Positions 1-9,093 of a stretch of 64,000 bases of DNA are shown one piece after another. Below the pieces are notes generated by a model that saw only the letters and a list, made by a program, of their open reading frames with translations, searched no databases and was not told the DNA's origin. Both the position numbers and the translations under genes were made by a program. How positions within the stretch are numbered: position 1 is the stretch's first letter; every line of letters starts with the position of its first letter. The stretch covers positions 744,001 to 808,000 of the forward strand of contig NZ_CP012677.1 of the NCBI RefSeq assembly GCF_001294625.1, read 5' to 3'. The stretch is from Arthrobacter alpinus. Lineage in GTDB: Bacteria; Actinomycetota; Actinomycetes; Actinomycetales; Micrococcaceae.

Positions 1-2
1 AC

Positions 3-3000
3 TACCAGGTGACCAACGGGCCGCAGAGCTCCACCGGGCTGATCCGCATCGACGTGGTGGCCCCGGATGACTCCCTGGCTCCCATCGCCGTAAAGGACAC
101 CGCCATGCTGCCAGCAGGCGGTAGCGTCCTGGTGGATGTCCTAGGCAATGACACGGACCCGGCCGGGGGTATCCTGGTGGTCCGCTCCGTGGAGGTCCCC
201 GAGGAAGCGGGCCTCTCCGTGACCGTCCTTGACCACAAGGTGGTCAAGATCGCCGACGTACGCGGCACCGGTGCACCCGTCTCGATCAAATACACCATCT
301 CCAACGGTCACGCCACGGCCGTGGGTACCATCGCCGTGGTGACGATTCCGGCGCCCTCCACGCTCCAGCCGCCCATCGCCAAGGAAGATGCCGCCACTGT
401 CCGCACGGGCGACGTGGTGCGCATCCCCGTGCTGGCCAACGATTCTGATCCCAACGGAGACGTGTTGAAACGTCCCGAAATCACCCAGGCCCCCGACGAG
501 TCGGCCGGCAAACTGTGGGTGGATCAAAACTCGTTGCGCTTCCTGGCCGGTGACACCCCGGGCACTTACTCCGCCATCTACAAGATCACCAACACCTCCG
601 GGCAGGCGGACTCCGCGGCCGTCACCATCACCGTGATGGCACAGGACCCCGAACGGAACCTCCCGCCGGCGCCGCGCAACGTTCAGGGCCGGGTCATCGC
701 CGGATCCTCCACACGCATCCAGATCCCGTTGGACGGGATCGACCCCGACGGCGACTCCGTCCAGTTACTTGGTATCGACACCCCGCCAGCCCTGGGCACG
801 GCGGTTGTCGGTAACGGTTTTATCTCCTACACGGCGGCCGGCAACTCGGCGGGCACCGACTCCTTCACCTACAAGGTCAAGGACCGTTTGGGGGCTGAGG
901 GCATAGGCCAAGTCCAGGTGGGCATCGCCCCCACGGAAGGGAACAACCACCCGCCCAAGGCCCAAGATGACTACATCACCATCAGGCCTGGGCGTCAGGT
1001 GGCCCTGGATGTGCTGCTCAATGATGCCGACCCCGACGGCGACACCTTGGCTGTGCGCAAGGACGGCTTTGAGGGCCCCGAGGAGATGAAACCCTCGGTC
1101 ACCGAGCAGGGCCGGGTGCTTGTCACTTCACCGTCCGCCCCGGGCATGGTCACCATGAGCTACACGGTGGCTGACCCTTCCGGTGCCACCGTCAAGGCGA
1201 ACATCCGCATGACGGTCACCCCCGAGGCCCCCCTGCGCGCACCCATTGCCCGCGACGACTCCGTCTCAGTCCAGGAGGCCTTGGGCAAGAACACCGTTGA
1301 GGTCCCGGTGCTCAAAAACGACGAAGACCCCGACGGTGTCGCAGAGAACCTCAAGGTCACCCTGACCCGGCCCAGCGAGAGCGCCAGCATAGAATCCGCC
1401 GGGACCGTGCGCGTGACCTTGCTCCCCGAACCGCAGATGATCCCGTATACGGTGACCGACCAGGACAAGCTCAGCGCCACCGCCATCATCTGGCTGCCAG
1501 GCACGGGCGCCCAGTACCCGGTGCTAAAAAAGAGTGATCCCATCAAGCTGGCGGCAGGCACCTCAGCCACCTTGAACCTGTTGGACTACGTCAAGGTTCG
1601 TGAGGGCCGCACCCCACGCCTGACCCAGGCTGACAAGATCAAACTGATTGGTGCGCCGTCGGCCAATGCCGTGAACGCCAGTGGCGACGGGATCGTGTAC
1701 GCGGCAAATCCGGACTTCTACGGACCCGGCTCCATCACCTTCGAGGTGAGCGACGGCGCCGGGCCCGACGATCCGGACGGGCTGAAGTCAACCCTGACGG
1801 TCATGACCGAGGTGACGCCGTCGCCGGCCAAGAACCTGCCGCCGAAGGTGACGGGGACGCAGCTTGAGGTGGCGCAGCTGGAATCGGCCACACTGGATCT
1901 GGCCAGGCTGGCAAGCGACCCCGAAAACGACAAGCTGACCTTCAAACTGGTCGGGGACAAGCCGGCGAACATCACCGCTTCCCTGGACGGGGCCACCTTG
2001 AACGTGGCCACTGGCAAGGACGCCAAGCTCGGTTCCACGATCACGCTGGACTTCGAGGTCACCGACGGCAAGAGCGATCCCGTCAAAGCCTCCGTGGGTG
2101 TGCGCGTCATATCCTCCACCAAGCCCCTGGCTGTTGCCAACGAGGACACTGTGCCCGATGCCCACGCCGGCCGGCAGGAAAGCGTGGACGTCCTGGCCAA
2201 CGACACCAACCCGTTCCCCGACACCGCCCTGAAACTGGTGAATGTCAAACTGATCACCGGCGCCAGCGGCACGGCGGTGGAAAAAACCTCCTCCAAGGTC
2301 AATGTCACCGCCCCGGAGAATTTCACCGGCAACGTGGTGGTGGGCTATACCATCGAGGACAAGACGGGGGACAAGAACCGCTGGGTGGATGGCAAGATCA
2401 CCCTGAACGTCAAGGGCAAACCGGGCATCCCCGCGGCGCCGCGCGTGCAGGAAGTCAAAAGCAAACAGGTCATGCTGCAATGGACCACGCCCGTTGACAA
2501 CGGTTCGCCCCTGACCGGCTACACGGTCATGAAGAGCGACGGCGGCACACAGGAGTGCGCCACCAACACGTGCCTGATCACCGGGCTCACCAATGCCAAG
2601 CCGTACACCTTCACGGTCAAGGCCAACAACGCCGTGGGCAGTTCCGAGTTCTCCAAGGCATCGGCACCGGCAACTCCCGACGCATCCCCAGACACTCCCG
2701 CCGCTCCTACGGTAAAGCGTGGGGACCTGAGCTTGGATCTGGGCTGGGTGGCACCCGTGGGTGAATACTCACCCGTGAAAAGCTACAACGTGGAGATCTC
2801 CCCGGCCCCGGCAGGGCAAAACCCGCAAAAGACCGCGGTGGCAGGAACCACGCTGACGTGGAAGGGCCTGACGAACGGCACCGACTACAAATTCCGGGTG
2901 CAGGCAGTGAACAGTGCCCCGGAACCGTCGGCGTGGAGCACCTACTCCCTGGCAGGCAAACCCGCGGGCAAGCCGTTCACCCCCGGGGCGCCGGTCCTGA

Positions 3001-4100
3001 AGGTCCTGAACACCCTAGGCTCGGCAAACCAGGTTCAGCTCGATTGGGTGCAGCCGAACCTCAACGGCGGCATCCTGAAGAACTACACGGTGACCAAATA
3101 CCTCGATGGCGCCAGCCAGGGGGTCACCACCACCACCCAGCCCACCGCCGTCATGTCACTGCCCAACGGCACAGGCAACTACACCTTTGCCGTGGCCGTA
3201 TCCACGGAAGTTGACATCTCGGACCTGAGCCCACAATCCAAGGCCCGACGCTCCGTAAGTGCCCCCGGGCCTGTCAGCGGTCTGAGCATTGCCCCCTCCA
3301 ACACGGGCGCCGCCGGGCGGGAAATCACCGTGAATTTCACCCCGCCCAGTGGTGCGGCGTTGGGTGGTTCCACTCCCGGTGAATTGAAGTACATGGCAAC
3401 GGTGTCTCCCGGCGGCACACCAACGGCCATCGCCTCCGGCGCGAAGCTGACTGCCTCAAATGGAGCCTCAACCACCGTCACCATCGAGGTGACTTCAAGC
3501 GCCACGGCCGAGAAGAGCGGCAGTGTTACCTCCGGCGCGACCACGCCGTACGGTGTCCCGGGGACGGCAGGTCTTAGTGGGGGCAACGGTGCGCAGGACA
3601 GCCAACTAGTTTCCTACTCTTGGAGTTACCCTGGCGGGGCCACGGACACGGTCAGTGTCCAGGTGCAGGTCGACGGTGGCGCATGGTCCGCCAAGGCCAG
3701 CAATGGCAGCGCCAGCTACAACACCGGGGCATTCAACAAAACTGTCACCATCAACGCTAGGACTGTCAACTCCGTGGGCACCTTTGGTCCGGTGCAAACT
3801 GTGACGCCCAGGAGCGGGGCACAGACGCCGCCGAAGCCCACTTCCTGGACGGTCCAGGCATCGCCGGTTCGAAGCTGCCTGGATATCGCTACCGGGAACG
3901 AAAATCACTACTTCCCCGGCCCGCCACCCACCTGCACCTCGCAATGGTTGGACACGAACGTTCCGGTCGAAGTGAACTGTTACAGGAATTGGGGAAGCCA
4001 ACCCTGGTACCACATCATCACTCCGGGCTATGAGACGTGGAACCACGTCCAAGTAGCCACCACCAACAGGCCCAGTACAAGCGGAATACCGCAGTGTTGA
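3..4100 (+). CDS. Giant Ig/cadherin-like and fibronectin III repeat protein, 5' truncated
   Basis: The frame is open to the window edge, so the true start lies upstream; the GTG at 9 is only internal. About 1365 residues are visible. Repeats carrying an N-D-x-D-P type calcium-binding-like motif (LGNDTDPAG, LANDSDPNGD, LNDADPDGD, KNDEDPDG) begin near residues 43, 141, 243, 337, 436, 636 and 730 counted from position 9. Four fibronectin III-like modules follow from about 808, 897, 991 and 1087. The last 75 residues change character: they contain four Cys, many aromatics and no obvious LPXTG or membrane anchor. Such repeats are typical of extended extracellular or wall-associated proteins; that this one is exported is inferred. 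It directly precedes the MoxR gene, 139 bp away, so it may be a surface client of the cluster that follows. Confidence 0.85.
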   Translation, partial: YQVTNGPQSSTGLIRIDVVAPDDSLAPIAVKDTAMLPAGGSVLVDVLGNDTDPAGGILVVRSVEVPEEAGLSVTVLDHKVVKIADVRGTGAPVSIKYTISNGHATAVGTIAVVTIPAPSTLQPPIAKEDAATVRTGDVVRIPVLANDSDPNGDVLKRPEITQAPDESAGKLWVDQNSLRFLAGDTPGTYSAIYKITNTSGQADSAAVTITVMAQDPERNLPPAPRNVQGRVIAGSSTRIQIPLDGIDPDGDSVQLLGIDTPPALGTAVVGNGFISYTAAGNSAGTDSFTYKVKDRLGAEGIGQVQVGIAPTEGNNHPPKAQDDYITIRPGRQVALDVLLNDADPDGDTLAVRKDGFEGPEEMKPSVTEQGRVLVTSPSAPGMVTMSYTVADPSGATVKANIRMTVTPEAPLRAPIARDDSVSVQEALGKNTVEVPVLKNDEDPDGVAENLKVTLTRPSESASIESAGTVRVTLLPEPQMIPYTVTDQDKLSATAIIWLPGTGAQYPVLKKSDPIKLAAGTSATLNLLDYVKVREGRTPRLTQADKIKLIGAPSANAVNASGDGIVYAANPDFYGPGSITFEVSDGAGPDDPDGLKSTLTVMTEVTPSPAKNLPPKVTGTQLEVAQLESATLDLARLASDPENDKLTFKLVGDKPANITASLDGATLNVATGKDAKLGSTITLDFEVTDGKSDPVKASVGVRVISSTKPLAVANEDTVPDAHAGRQESVDVLANDTNPFPDTALKLVNVKLITGASGTAVEKTSSKVNVTAPENFTGNVVVGYTIEDKTGDKNRWVDGKITLNVKGKPGIPAAPRVQEVKSKQVMLQWTTPVDNGSPLTGYTVMKSDGGTQECATNTCLITGLTNAKPYTFTVKANNAVGSSEFSKASAPATPDASPDTPAAPTVKRGDLSLDLGWVAPVGEYSPVKSYNVEISPAPAGQNPQKTAVAGTTLTWKGLTNGTDYKFRVQAVNSAPEPSAWSTYSLAGKPAGKPFTPGAPVLKVLNTLGSANQVQLDWVQPNLNGGILKNYTVTKYLDGASQGVTTTTQPTAVMSLPNGTGNYTFAVAVSTEVDISDLSPQSKARRSVSAPGPVSGLSIAPSNTGAAGREITVNFTPPSGAALGGSTPGELKYMATVSPGGTPTAIASGAKLTASNGASTTVTIEVTSSATAEKSGSVTSGATTPYGVPGTAGLSGGNGAQDSQLVSYSWSYPGGATDTVSVQVQVDGGAWSAKASNGSASYNTGAFNKTVTINARTVNSVGTFGPVQTVTPRSGAQTPPKPTSWTVQASPVRSCLDIATGNENHYFPGPPPTCTSQWLDTNVPVEVNCYRNWGSQPWYHIITPGYETWNHVQVATTNRPSTSGIPQC

Positions 4101-4131
4101 GTCGCAGTGCTGAGCCTGGGGCAGTGCCGCC

Positions 4132-4148
4132 GGCTCGGTAGGCGAGCC
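4132..4148. promoter_or_regulatory. Small hairpin in the leader before moxR
   Basis: GGCTCG (4132-4137) pairs with CGAGCC (4143-4148) around a 5-base loop. No T-run follows, so it is a weak terminator at best. It could mark the boundary between the repeat-protein gene and the MoxR operon. Confidence 0.3.
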
Positions 4149-4201
4149 CGAATGCAGAATAACCCCAATTATTGGATAAACTACTTCAGGTTTTCGAGCA
4201 G

Positions 4202-4215
4202 GCATTTAGAAATGC
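4202..4215. promoter_or_regulatory. 14-bp palindrome upstream of moxR
   Basis: GCATTTAGAAATGC has perfect 6-bp arms around AG and lies 25 bp before the MoxR start, in an AT-rich stretch (about 4150-4235) that is the likely promoter region of the long operon. An operator role is inferred only from symmetry and position. Confidence 0.3.
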
Positions 4216-4239
4216 AGAGCAAATGAAAGAGGAGACAAT

Positions 4240-5211
4240 ATGTCCATGACGCCCGAACAGGCCACGTGGTTTGCAGGAACATTTGAAAAGCTGGTGGCCA
4301 ATGTTGGGCAGGCAGTCTTGGGCAAGTCGCATGTGGTGAGCCTGACACTGGCCGCCATGCTGGCTGAAGGACATGTCTTGTTTGAGGACGCCCCGGGCAC
4401 CGGTAAGACCATGCTGGCGCGCGCCCTCTCGGCCACGGTCAAGGGCTCGAATTCGCGCATCCAGTTCACCCCGGACCTGCTGCCCTCCGATGTCACCGGT
4501 GTCACTATTTACGATCAAAAGACGCAGATCTTTGAGTTCCACAAGGGGCCGATTTTTGCCACGATCGTACTGGCCGATGAGATCAACCGAGCCTCCCCGA
4601 AGACGCAGTCTGCACTCTTGGAGGTCATGGAAGAATCGCGGGTGACAGTCGATGGCACCACATATGAGACGGGGCGCCCGTTCATGGTCCTGGCCACCCA
4701 GAACCCCATTGAGCAAGCTGGTACCTACCGCCTGCCCGAGGCTCAACTTGACCGCTTCCTGATCAAGACCTCCATTGGCTACCCCGATCACGCCTCCACG
4801 GTGCAACTGCTCTCCGGTTCCGGCCAGCGTGACCGGACGTCGAACATGCAGGCCATCATCACCCCAGCGGCCGTCGCGGAGATGGCCGATCTTGCTGCCA
4901 CCACGCATACCGATGCTGCAGTGCTCGAATATGTCTCGCGCCTGTGTGAAGAGACCCGCAGCGCACCGGAAACCCGTTTGGGTGTCTCCGTCCGCGGCGC
5001 CATCGCCATGGTGCGCCTAGCCAAGGTGTGGGCGGCCGCCAAGGGCCGCAACTACGTGCTGCCGGACGACATCAAGGAACTTGCCCCCTACGTGTGGATG
5101 CACCGTTTTGTCATGGACCCTGAAGCGGAGTTCGCCGGAGCCACGCCGGAAGTTGTCCTGAGCCGGGTCATGGCCGAGGTCGCCGCACCGCAGCAACGCG
5201 CCACAGCTTAA
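4240..5211 (+). CDS. MoxR-family AAA+ ATPase
   Basis: This is a 323-residue MoxR-type AAA+ chaperone-like ATPase, a family that typically matures or activates partner proteins together with DUF58/VWA proteins. The Walker A motif APGTGKT is near residue 50 and the Walker B region LADEINRA near 111; the sensor-type segment ATQNP follows. Length is normal for the family. The ATG at 4240 has a good ribosome site (AGAGGAG) upstream; an in-frame ATG two codons later is an alternative. It is the first gene of a run that continues with DUF58 and transglutaminase-like genes, the classical MoxR module. Its substrate is not known. Confidence 0.93.
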   Translation: MSMTPEQATWFAGTFEKLVANVGQAVLGKSHVVSLTLAAMLAEGHVLFEDAPGTGKTMLARALSATVKGSNSRIQFTPDLLPSDVTGVTIYDQKTQIFEFHKGPIFATIVLADEINRASPKTQSALLEVMEESRVTVDGTTYETGRPFMVLATQNPIEQAGTYRLPEAQLDRFLIKTSIGYPDHASTVQLLSGSGQRDRTSNMQAIITPAAVAEMADLAATTHTDAAVLEYVSRLCEETRSAPETRLGVSVRGAIAMVRLAKVWAAAKGRNYVLPDDIKELAPYVWMHRFVMDPEAEFAGATPEVVLSRVMAEVAAPQQRATA

Positions 5212-5248
5212 ACAAGCGCATTTCATCACGGACCGCCTAAAGGACAAT

Positions 5249-6580
5249 ATGAGCAGCAAATCCAGCGCAGGAAAGGCAGTGGCCTTTCTGGCCCGGCCCT
5301 TCCACCGTGACGGTGCCCCCACGCGCCTGCACCCCACCTCGTTGTGGGCAGAGGCGGCCAACGTGGCAAGCATTTATGTGGCGCCGGTGTGGGAAAAGGT
5401 GGCCGCCTGGCTGGCCCGCTGCGTGCGCCCCGTCCTGAGCACAGTCAGCGTCTTGGGCGCGGTGGTGATGGGCGCAGCCGTGGTGCTGTGGATTTTAGGT
5501 GCTGCTTTCGGCTGGCAGGAAGCAAAGGTGGCTGCCTTGCTGGCCAGCGTGCTGTTGCTAATTGCCATCGTCTTTATCTTGGGTACCTCCAGGTACGCCG
5601 TCACCTTGGATCTTGCCCGTACCCGCGTGGCTGTGGGGGACAATGCGGTGGGCAGCATCGCTGTCACGAACACCTCGCCCCGGGCCGTGCTGCCATCGGC
5701 ACTGGAACTGCCCGTGGGTGCGGCCACGGCGCTGTTCCACCTGCCGCGGATGAAGCCGGAGGAGGTCCACGAGGACCTGTTCACCATCCCCACCACCCGG
5801 CGCGCTGTCATCACGGTGGGCCCGGTACGTTCGGTTCGTGCCGACCCGCTGAATTTGCTGCGCCGGCAGGTGCTGTGGACGGAGCCCACAGACTTGTTTG
5901 TCCACCCGCGCACCACGGGCCTTGACGGGCCAGCCGCAGGGTTTCTGAAGGACCTTGAGGGCCTGCCCACCACCGAACTCTCCAGCGCAGATGTTTCCTT
6001 CCATGCCCTGCGAGACTATGTGCCCGGGGATGACCGCCGCCATATCCACTGGAAGACCACCGCCCGCACGGGCAAGTTGATGGTCCGCCAGTTTGAGGAA
6101 ACACGCCGCGCCCACATGGCCGTGGCACTATCCATCAACACCGACGAATATGAGCGAGAAGAAGACTTCGAGCTGGCCGTCTCGGCTGCCGCCTCGCTAG
6201 GACGACAGGCCATCAAGGAAGCGAGAGAACTGAGCGTGGTCACCCAGCGCGGACCCATCCGCTGTGAAACGGGTAAGAACATGCTTGATGACATGACCCG
6301 GATTTTTGGCAACACCCGCCGCGGCAACGCTGTGGACCTGGCCCGGACACTCTCCGATGTGGTGCCCAACGCCTCGGTGGTGTTCTTTGTGGTGGGTTCG
6401 AAGGTGACCCCCTCCCAACTGCGCAGCGCCGCGGCGTCAGTGCCTCCGGGTGTGCGCTCCTTTGCCATCCGTTGTTTTTCCGGGGCCCAATCCGCCCGGG
6501 CCAATATTGCCGATCTGACCGTCCTGACTTTGGGCGACTTGGGTGACCTGGCAGCAGTCCTGAGGAAGGCCGTCGCGTGA
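5249..6580 (+). CDS. DUF58 domain membrane protein
   Basis: This 443-residue protein has two hydrophobic segments at about residues 65-115 and a DUF58 domain in the C-terminal half. The diagnostic DUF58 block is visible near residue 255 (DYVPGDDRRHIHWKTTA). DUF58 proteins are regular partners of MoxR ATPases and are thought to carry a von Willebrand A-like fold. The ATG at 5249 follows an AAAGGAC ribosome site. Its stop overlaps the next start by 4 bases, implying translational coupling to the transglutaminase-like gene. Molecular function is unknown; the assignment rests on the motif and gene order. Confidence 0.9.
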   Translation: MSSKSSAGKAVAFLARPFHRDGAPTRLHPTSLWAEAANVASIYVAPVWEKVAAWLARCVRPVLSTVSVLGAVVMGAAVVLWILGAAFGWQEAKVAALLASVLLLIAIVFILGTSRYAVTLDLARTRVAVGDNAVGSIAVTNTSPRAVLPSALELPVGAATALFHLPRMKPEEVHEDLFTIPTTRRAVITVGPVRSVRADPLNLLRRQVLWTEPTDLFVHPRTTGLDGPAAGFLKDLEGLPTTELSSADVSFHALRDYVPGDDRRHIHWKTTARTGKLMVRQFEETRRAHMAVALSINTDEYEREEDFELAVSAAASLGRQAIKEARELSVVTQRGPIRCETGKNMLDDMTRIFGNTRRGNAVDLARTLSDVVPNASVVFFVVGSKVTPSQLRSAAASVPPGVRSFAIRCFSGAQSARANIADLTVLTLGDLGDLAAVLRKAVA

Positions 6581-9093
6581 GCGCCCCTAGAAGCGCGGAC
6601 CGCCCGCACAAGACCCAAGCGCCCAAGAGCCGCCCGCACAAGGGCCAGCCGCGGACCATGGCTGCCCGCAAGCCGTCGGCCTTTGCCGGTGGCCGCAAGG
6701 CCTGGCACTTTGCCGTTGACGCCGCCGTCCTGGCGGCGCTGCTGGGCATCGGCGTCCTGGGATTCGGCCCCACCTTCGGGCACGACTACCGCTACCTGGT
6801 GGCCGGGTTTGGCGCCATCGTGATCGGTCTGGGGGTGGCCGCCGCGGGTGCGCATTGGCGCCTAGGCCTAGTCATCATGGTGGGCCTAGCCTTTGTCACA
6901 TACATGCTTTTTGGCAGCGCCCTGGCCGCTTCGGGAGAGGCGATCGCAGGCGTGTTCCCCAGCCTTGAGTCGCTGCGCGGTTTGCTGTTGGGCATCATGT
7001 TGTCCTGGAAGCAGTTGCTCACGCTGGCACCGCCTGTGGGTTCCAGCGTTGAGGTCATGGTGGTGCCGTACCTGTCGGCGTTTTTGGCGGCCGTTGTTGC
7101 TGGCACCCTGGCCTGGCGCTTGCGCCGCTCTTACTGGGCAGTGCTGCCGTTGCTGGCATTGTTCTTGACAGGGATCCTCTTCGGGACGGCTGTGGTGTTC
7201 TTGCCCGTGCTGCGAGGTTCGCTGCTGGCGGTAGGGGCCATCGCCTGGCTGGCGTACAGGCATGAAATGCGGCGCCGCGAAATGGCCGGCGCCATTTCCG
7301 CGAACCGGCCGGTGCAGGACGCCGTCGGTGCCCGTACCGCCATCCTGCGCAGGATAGGCCTGGCAGCAGGGGTTCTCCTGGTGGCTGCCGCCGTGACCAC
7401 GGCCGCAGCGCCAGCCCTGACCACCAGCACTAGCCGGGAAGTGTTGCGCGATTCTGTTATTCCCCCGCCAGATCTGCACAAGCTGCCCTCGCCGTTGACC
7501 AAATTCCGTGACTACGTCAAGAACCAGAAGGACACCGTCCTTTTCACCGTGGACGGGCTGCCCAAGAACGGCCGCGTCCGTGTCGCCGCCCTGGACAACT
7601 ACGACGGCGTCGTCTTCACCGTGGACCCCAACAGTTCGGCATCGTTCGCTCCCATCGGTGACCCCACGGCGCTGAACCAGTTGGCGGCAGCCGACGGGAC
7701 CGCCGTCGGGGTGGTCATTGACAACTACACCGGGGTCTGGATTCCGACCATGTCGGTGGCCCAGAGCCTGAACTACCGCAGCGCTGGAGGGCCCACGCCC
7801 ACGCTGTACCTGAACAAGGACTCAGATAGTGCGCTGAACCTCGCCGGCGTGCTCAAGGACGACGCCTACACCATGAACGTGCAGCTTCCGGCTGTGGACC
7901 CGAACAAGTTGGCCGGCTCCGATTTCGGTTCGGTGCGCCTACCCAAGCTGGAAAACGTGCCCCAGGTAATCACCACCAAAGCCACCGACATCGTGGGCGA
8001 GGCCGACACGCCGTTGAAGAAGGTGCAAGCCCTGGAAGGCGCCCTCCAGCGTGAGGGCAAGTTCAGCAACGGTCTGGAGGGGCAGACGCCCAGCAACTCA
8101 GGCCACAGCGCCGCCCGCATCACCAAGCTGCTCTCCGGCAAGGAAATGGTGGGCGACGACGAACAATACGCGACAGCCATGGTCTTGATGGCCCGCCAGC
8201 TTGGCATCCCGGCACGGGTTGTCATGGGCTTCTACCTCGATGAGAAGGACCCCGGCAATGGCGGGCAGTCCGTGCCGTTCAAGGGCTCCGACGTGCACGC
8301 CTGGGTTGAGGTGAACTTTGCCGGCCAAGGCTGGGTACCGTTCAACCCCACCCCCGACAAGGACCACATTCCCAACCCGCCGGAACCGCAGAACGCGTCC
8401 AAGCCCAAGCCGCAGGTGTTGCAGCCCCCGCCGCCGCCGCAGGAGGCCGCCGACCTGCCGCCGGACAGTGCCCCGGATGCGTTGGACACCGATGTCAAGA
8501 AGGACAAAGGGGCTGGCATCCTTGGCACCCTTTTGATGATTCTTGGTGTGGCGGGGATCCCCATCCTTGTCATCGCGCTCCCGCTGATCTTGATCGCGGT
8601 GCTCAAATCACGGCGCCGCACGGGCCGGTTTACGCAGGGCCTGCCCACCGATCGGGTGAGCGGGGGCTGGTCCGAGGTGATGAGCCTGGCCACCGATTTG
8701 GGGGCCGGAATGGAGCGCAATAGCACCCGCCGGGAAACCGCCGTCGTCCTCCATGAAGCGTTTCCTACAAGCCAGGGGACGACGGCGGTCCTTGCCGAAC
8801 GCGCCGACGCCGCCATCTTTGGGCCGGGTCAACCGAGCGAGCATGAGGTCGCCACGTACTGGCAACATGTCAACGAATCACTCAAAGACATGAGTGGGTC
8901 TGTAGGATTCTGGAAGCGGCAGCGGGCAAAGTTCTCGCCGCGGTCGCTGCTTGTCGACGCCAGGGCACGGGCAAAGCGTCATGCTTTGGCCCGCTCCCAC
9001 CCCGTCAGCGAGCCCACGAACCACCAGGCTGGCACTGCTCAAACGTCAAGACTGGCCCAGATCATCAAGAAGTTCCAGAGGGGTGCAAAGTAA
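6577..9093 (+). CDS. Membrane transglutaminase-like protein (TgpA-type), catalytic Cys replaced
   Basis: This 838-residue protein starts at a GTG overlapping the DUF58 stop (GTGA). A basic N-terminus is followed by a block of several membrane segments to about residue 290, an extracytoplasmic region with a transglutaminase-like core at about 500-600, a proline-rich linker, a further membrane segment near 647-675 and a cytoplasmic tail. The core keeps His574 (DVHAW) and Asp594 (NPTPD), and the helix ending IPARVV, but the usual Cys position reads G-D-D-E-Q (527-528) instead of G-x-C. This suggests a non-catalytic binding domain or different chemistry. It completes a MoxR-DUF58-transglutaminase set. 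Confidence 0.88.
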   Translation: MSAPRSADRPHKTQAPKSRPHKGQPRTMAARKPSAFAGGRKAWHFAVDAAVLAALLGIGVLGFGPTFGHDYRYLVAGFGAIVIGLGVAAAGAHWRLGLVIMVGLAFVTYMLFGSALAASGEAIAGVFPSLESLRGLLLGIMLSWKQLLTLAPPVGSSVEVMVVPYLSAFLAAVVAGTLAWRLRRSYWAVLPLLALFLTGILFGTAVVFLPVLRGSLLAVGAIAWLAYRHEMRRREMAGAISANRPVQDAVGARTAILRRIGLAAGVLLVAAAVTTAAAPALTTSTSREVLRDSVIPPPDLHKLPSPLTKFRDYVKNQKDTVLFTVDGLPKNGRVRVAALDNYDGVVFTVDPNSSASFAPIGDPTALNQLAAADGTAVGVVIDNYTGVWIPTMSVAQSLNYRSAGGPTPTLYLNKDSDSALNLAGVLKDDAYTMNVQLPAVDPNKLAGSDFGSVRLPKLENVPQVITTKATDIVGEADTPLKKVQALEGALQREGKFSNGLEGQTPSNSGHSAARITKLLSGKEMVGDDEQYATAMVLMARQLGIPARVVMGFYLDEKDPGNGGQSVPFKGSDVHAWVEVNFAGQGWVPFNPTPDKDHIPNPPEPQNASKPKPQVLQPPPPPQEAADLPPDSAPDALDTDVKKDKGAGILGTLLMILGVAGIPILVIALPLILIAVLKSRRRTGRFTQGLPTDRVSGGWSEVMSLATDLGAGMERNSTRRETAVVLHEAFPTSQGTTAVLAERADAAIFGPGQPSEHEVATYWQHVNESLKDMSGSVGFWKRQRAKFSPRSLLVDARARAKRHALARSHPVSEPTNHQAGTAQTSRLAQIIKKFQRGAK

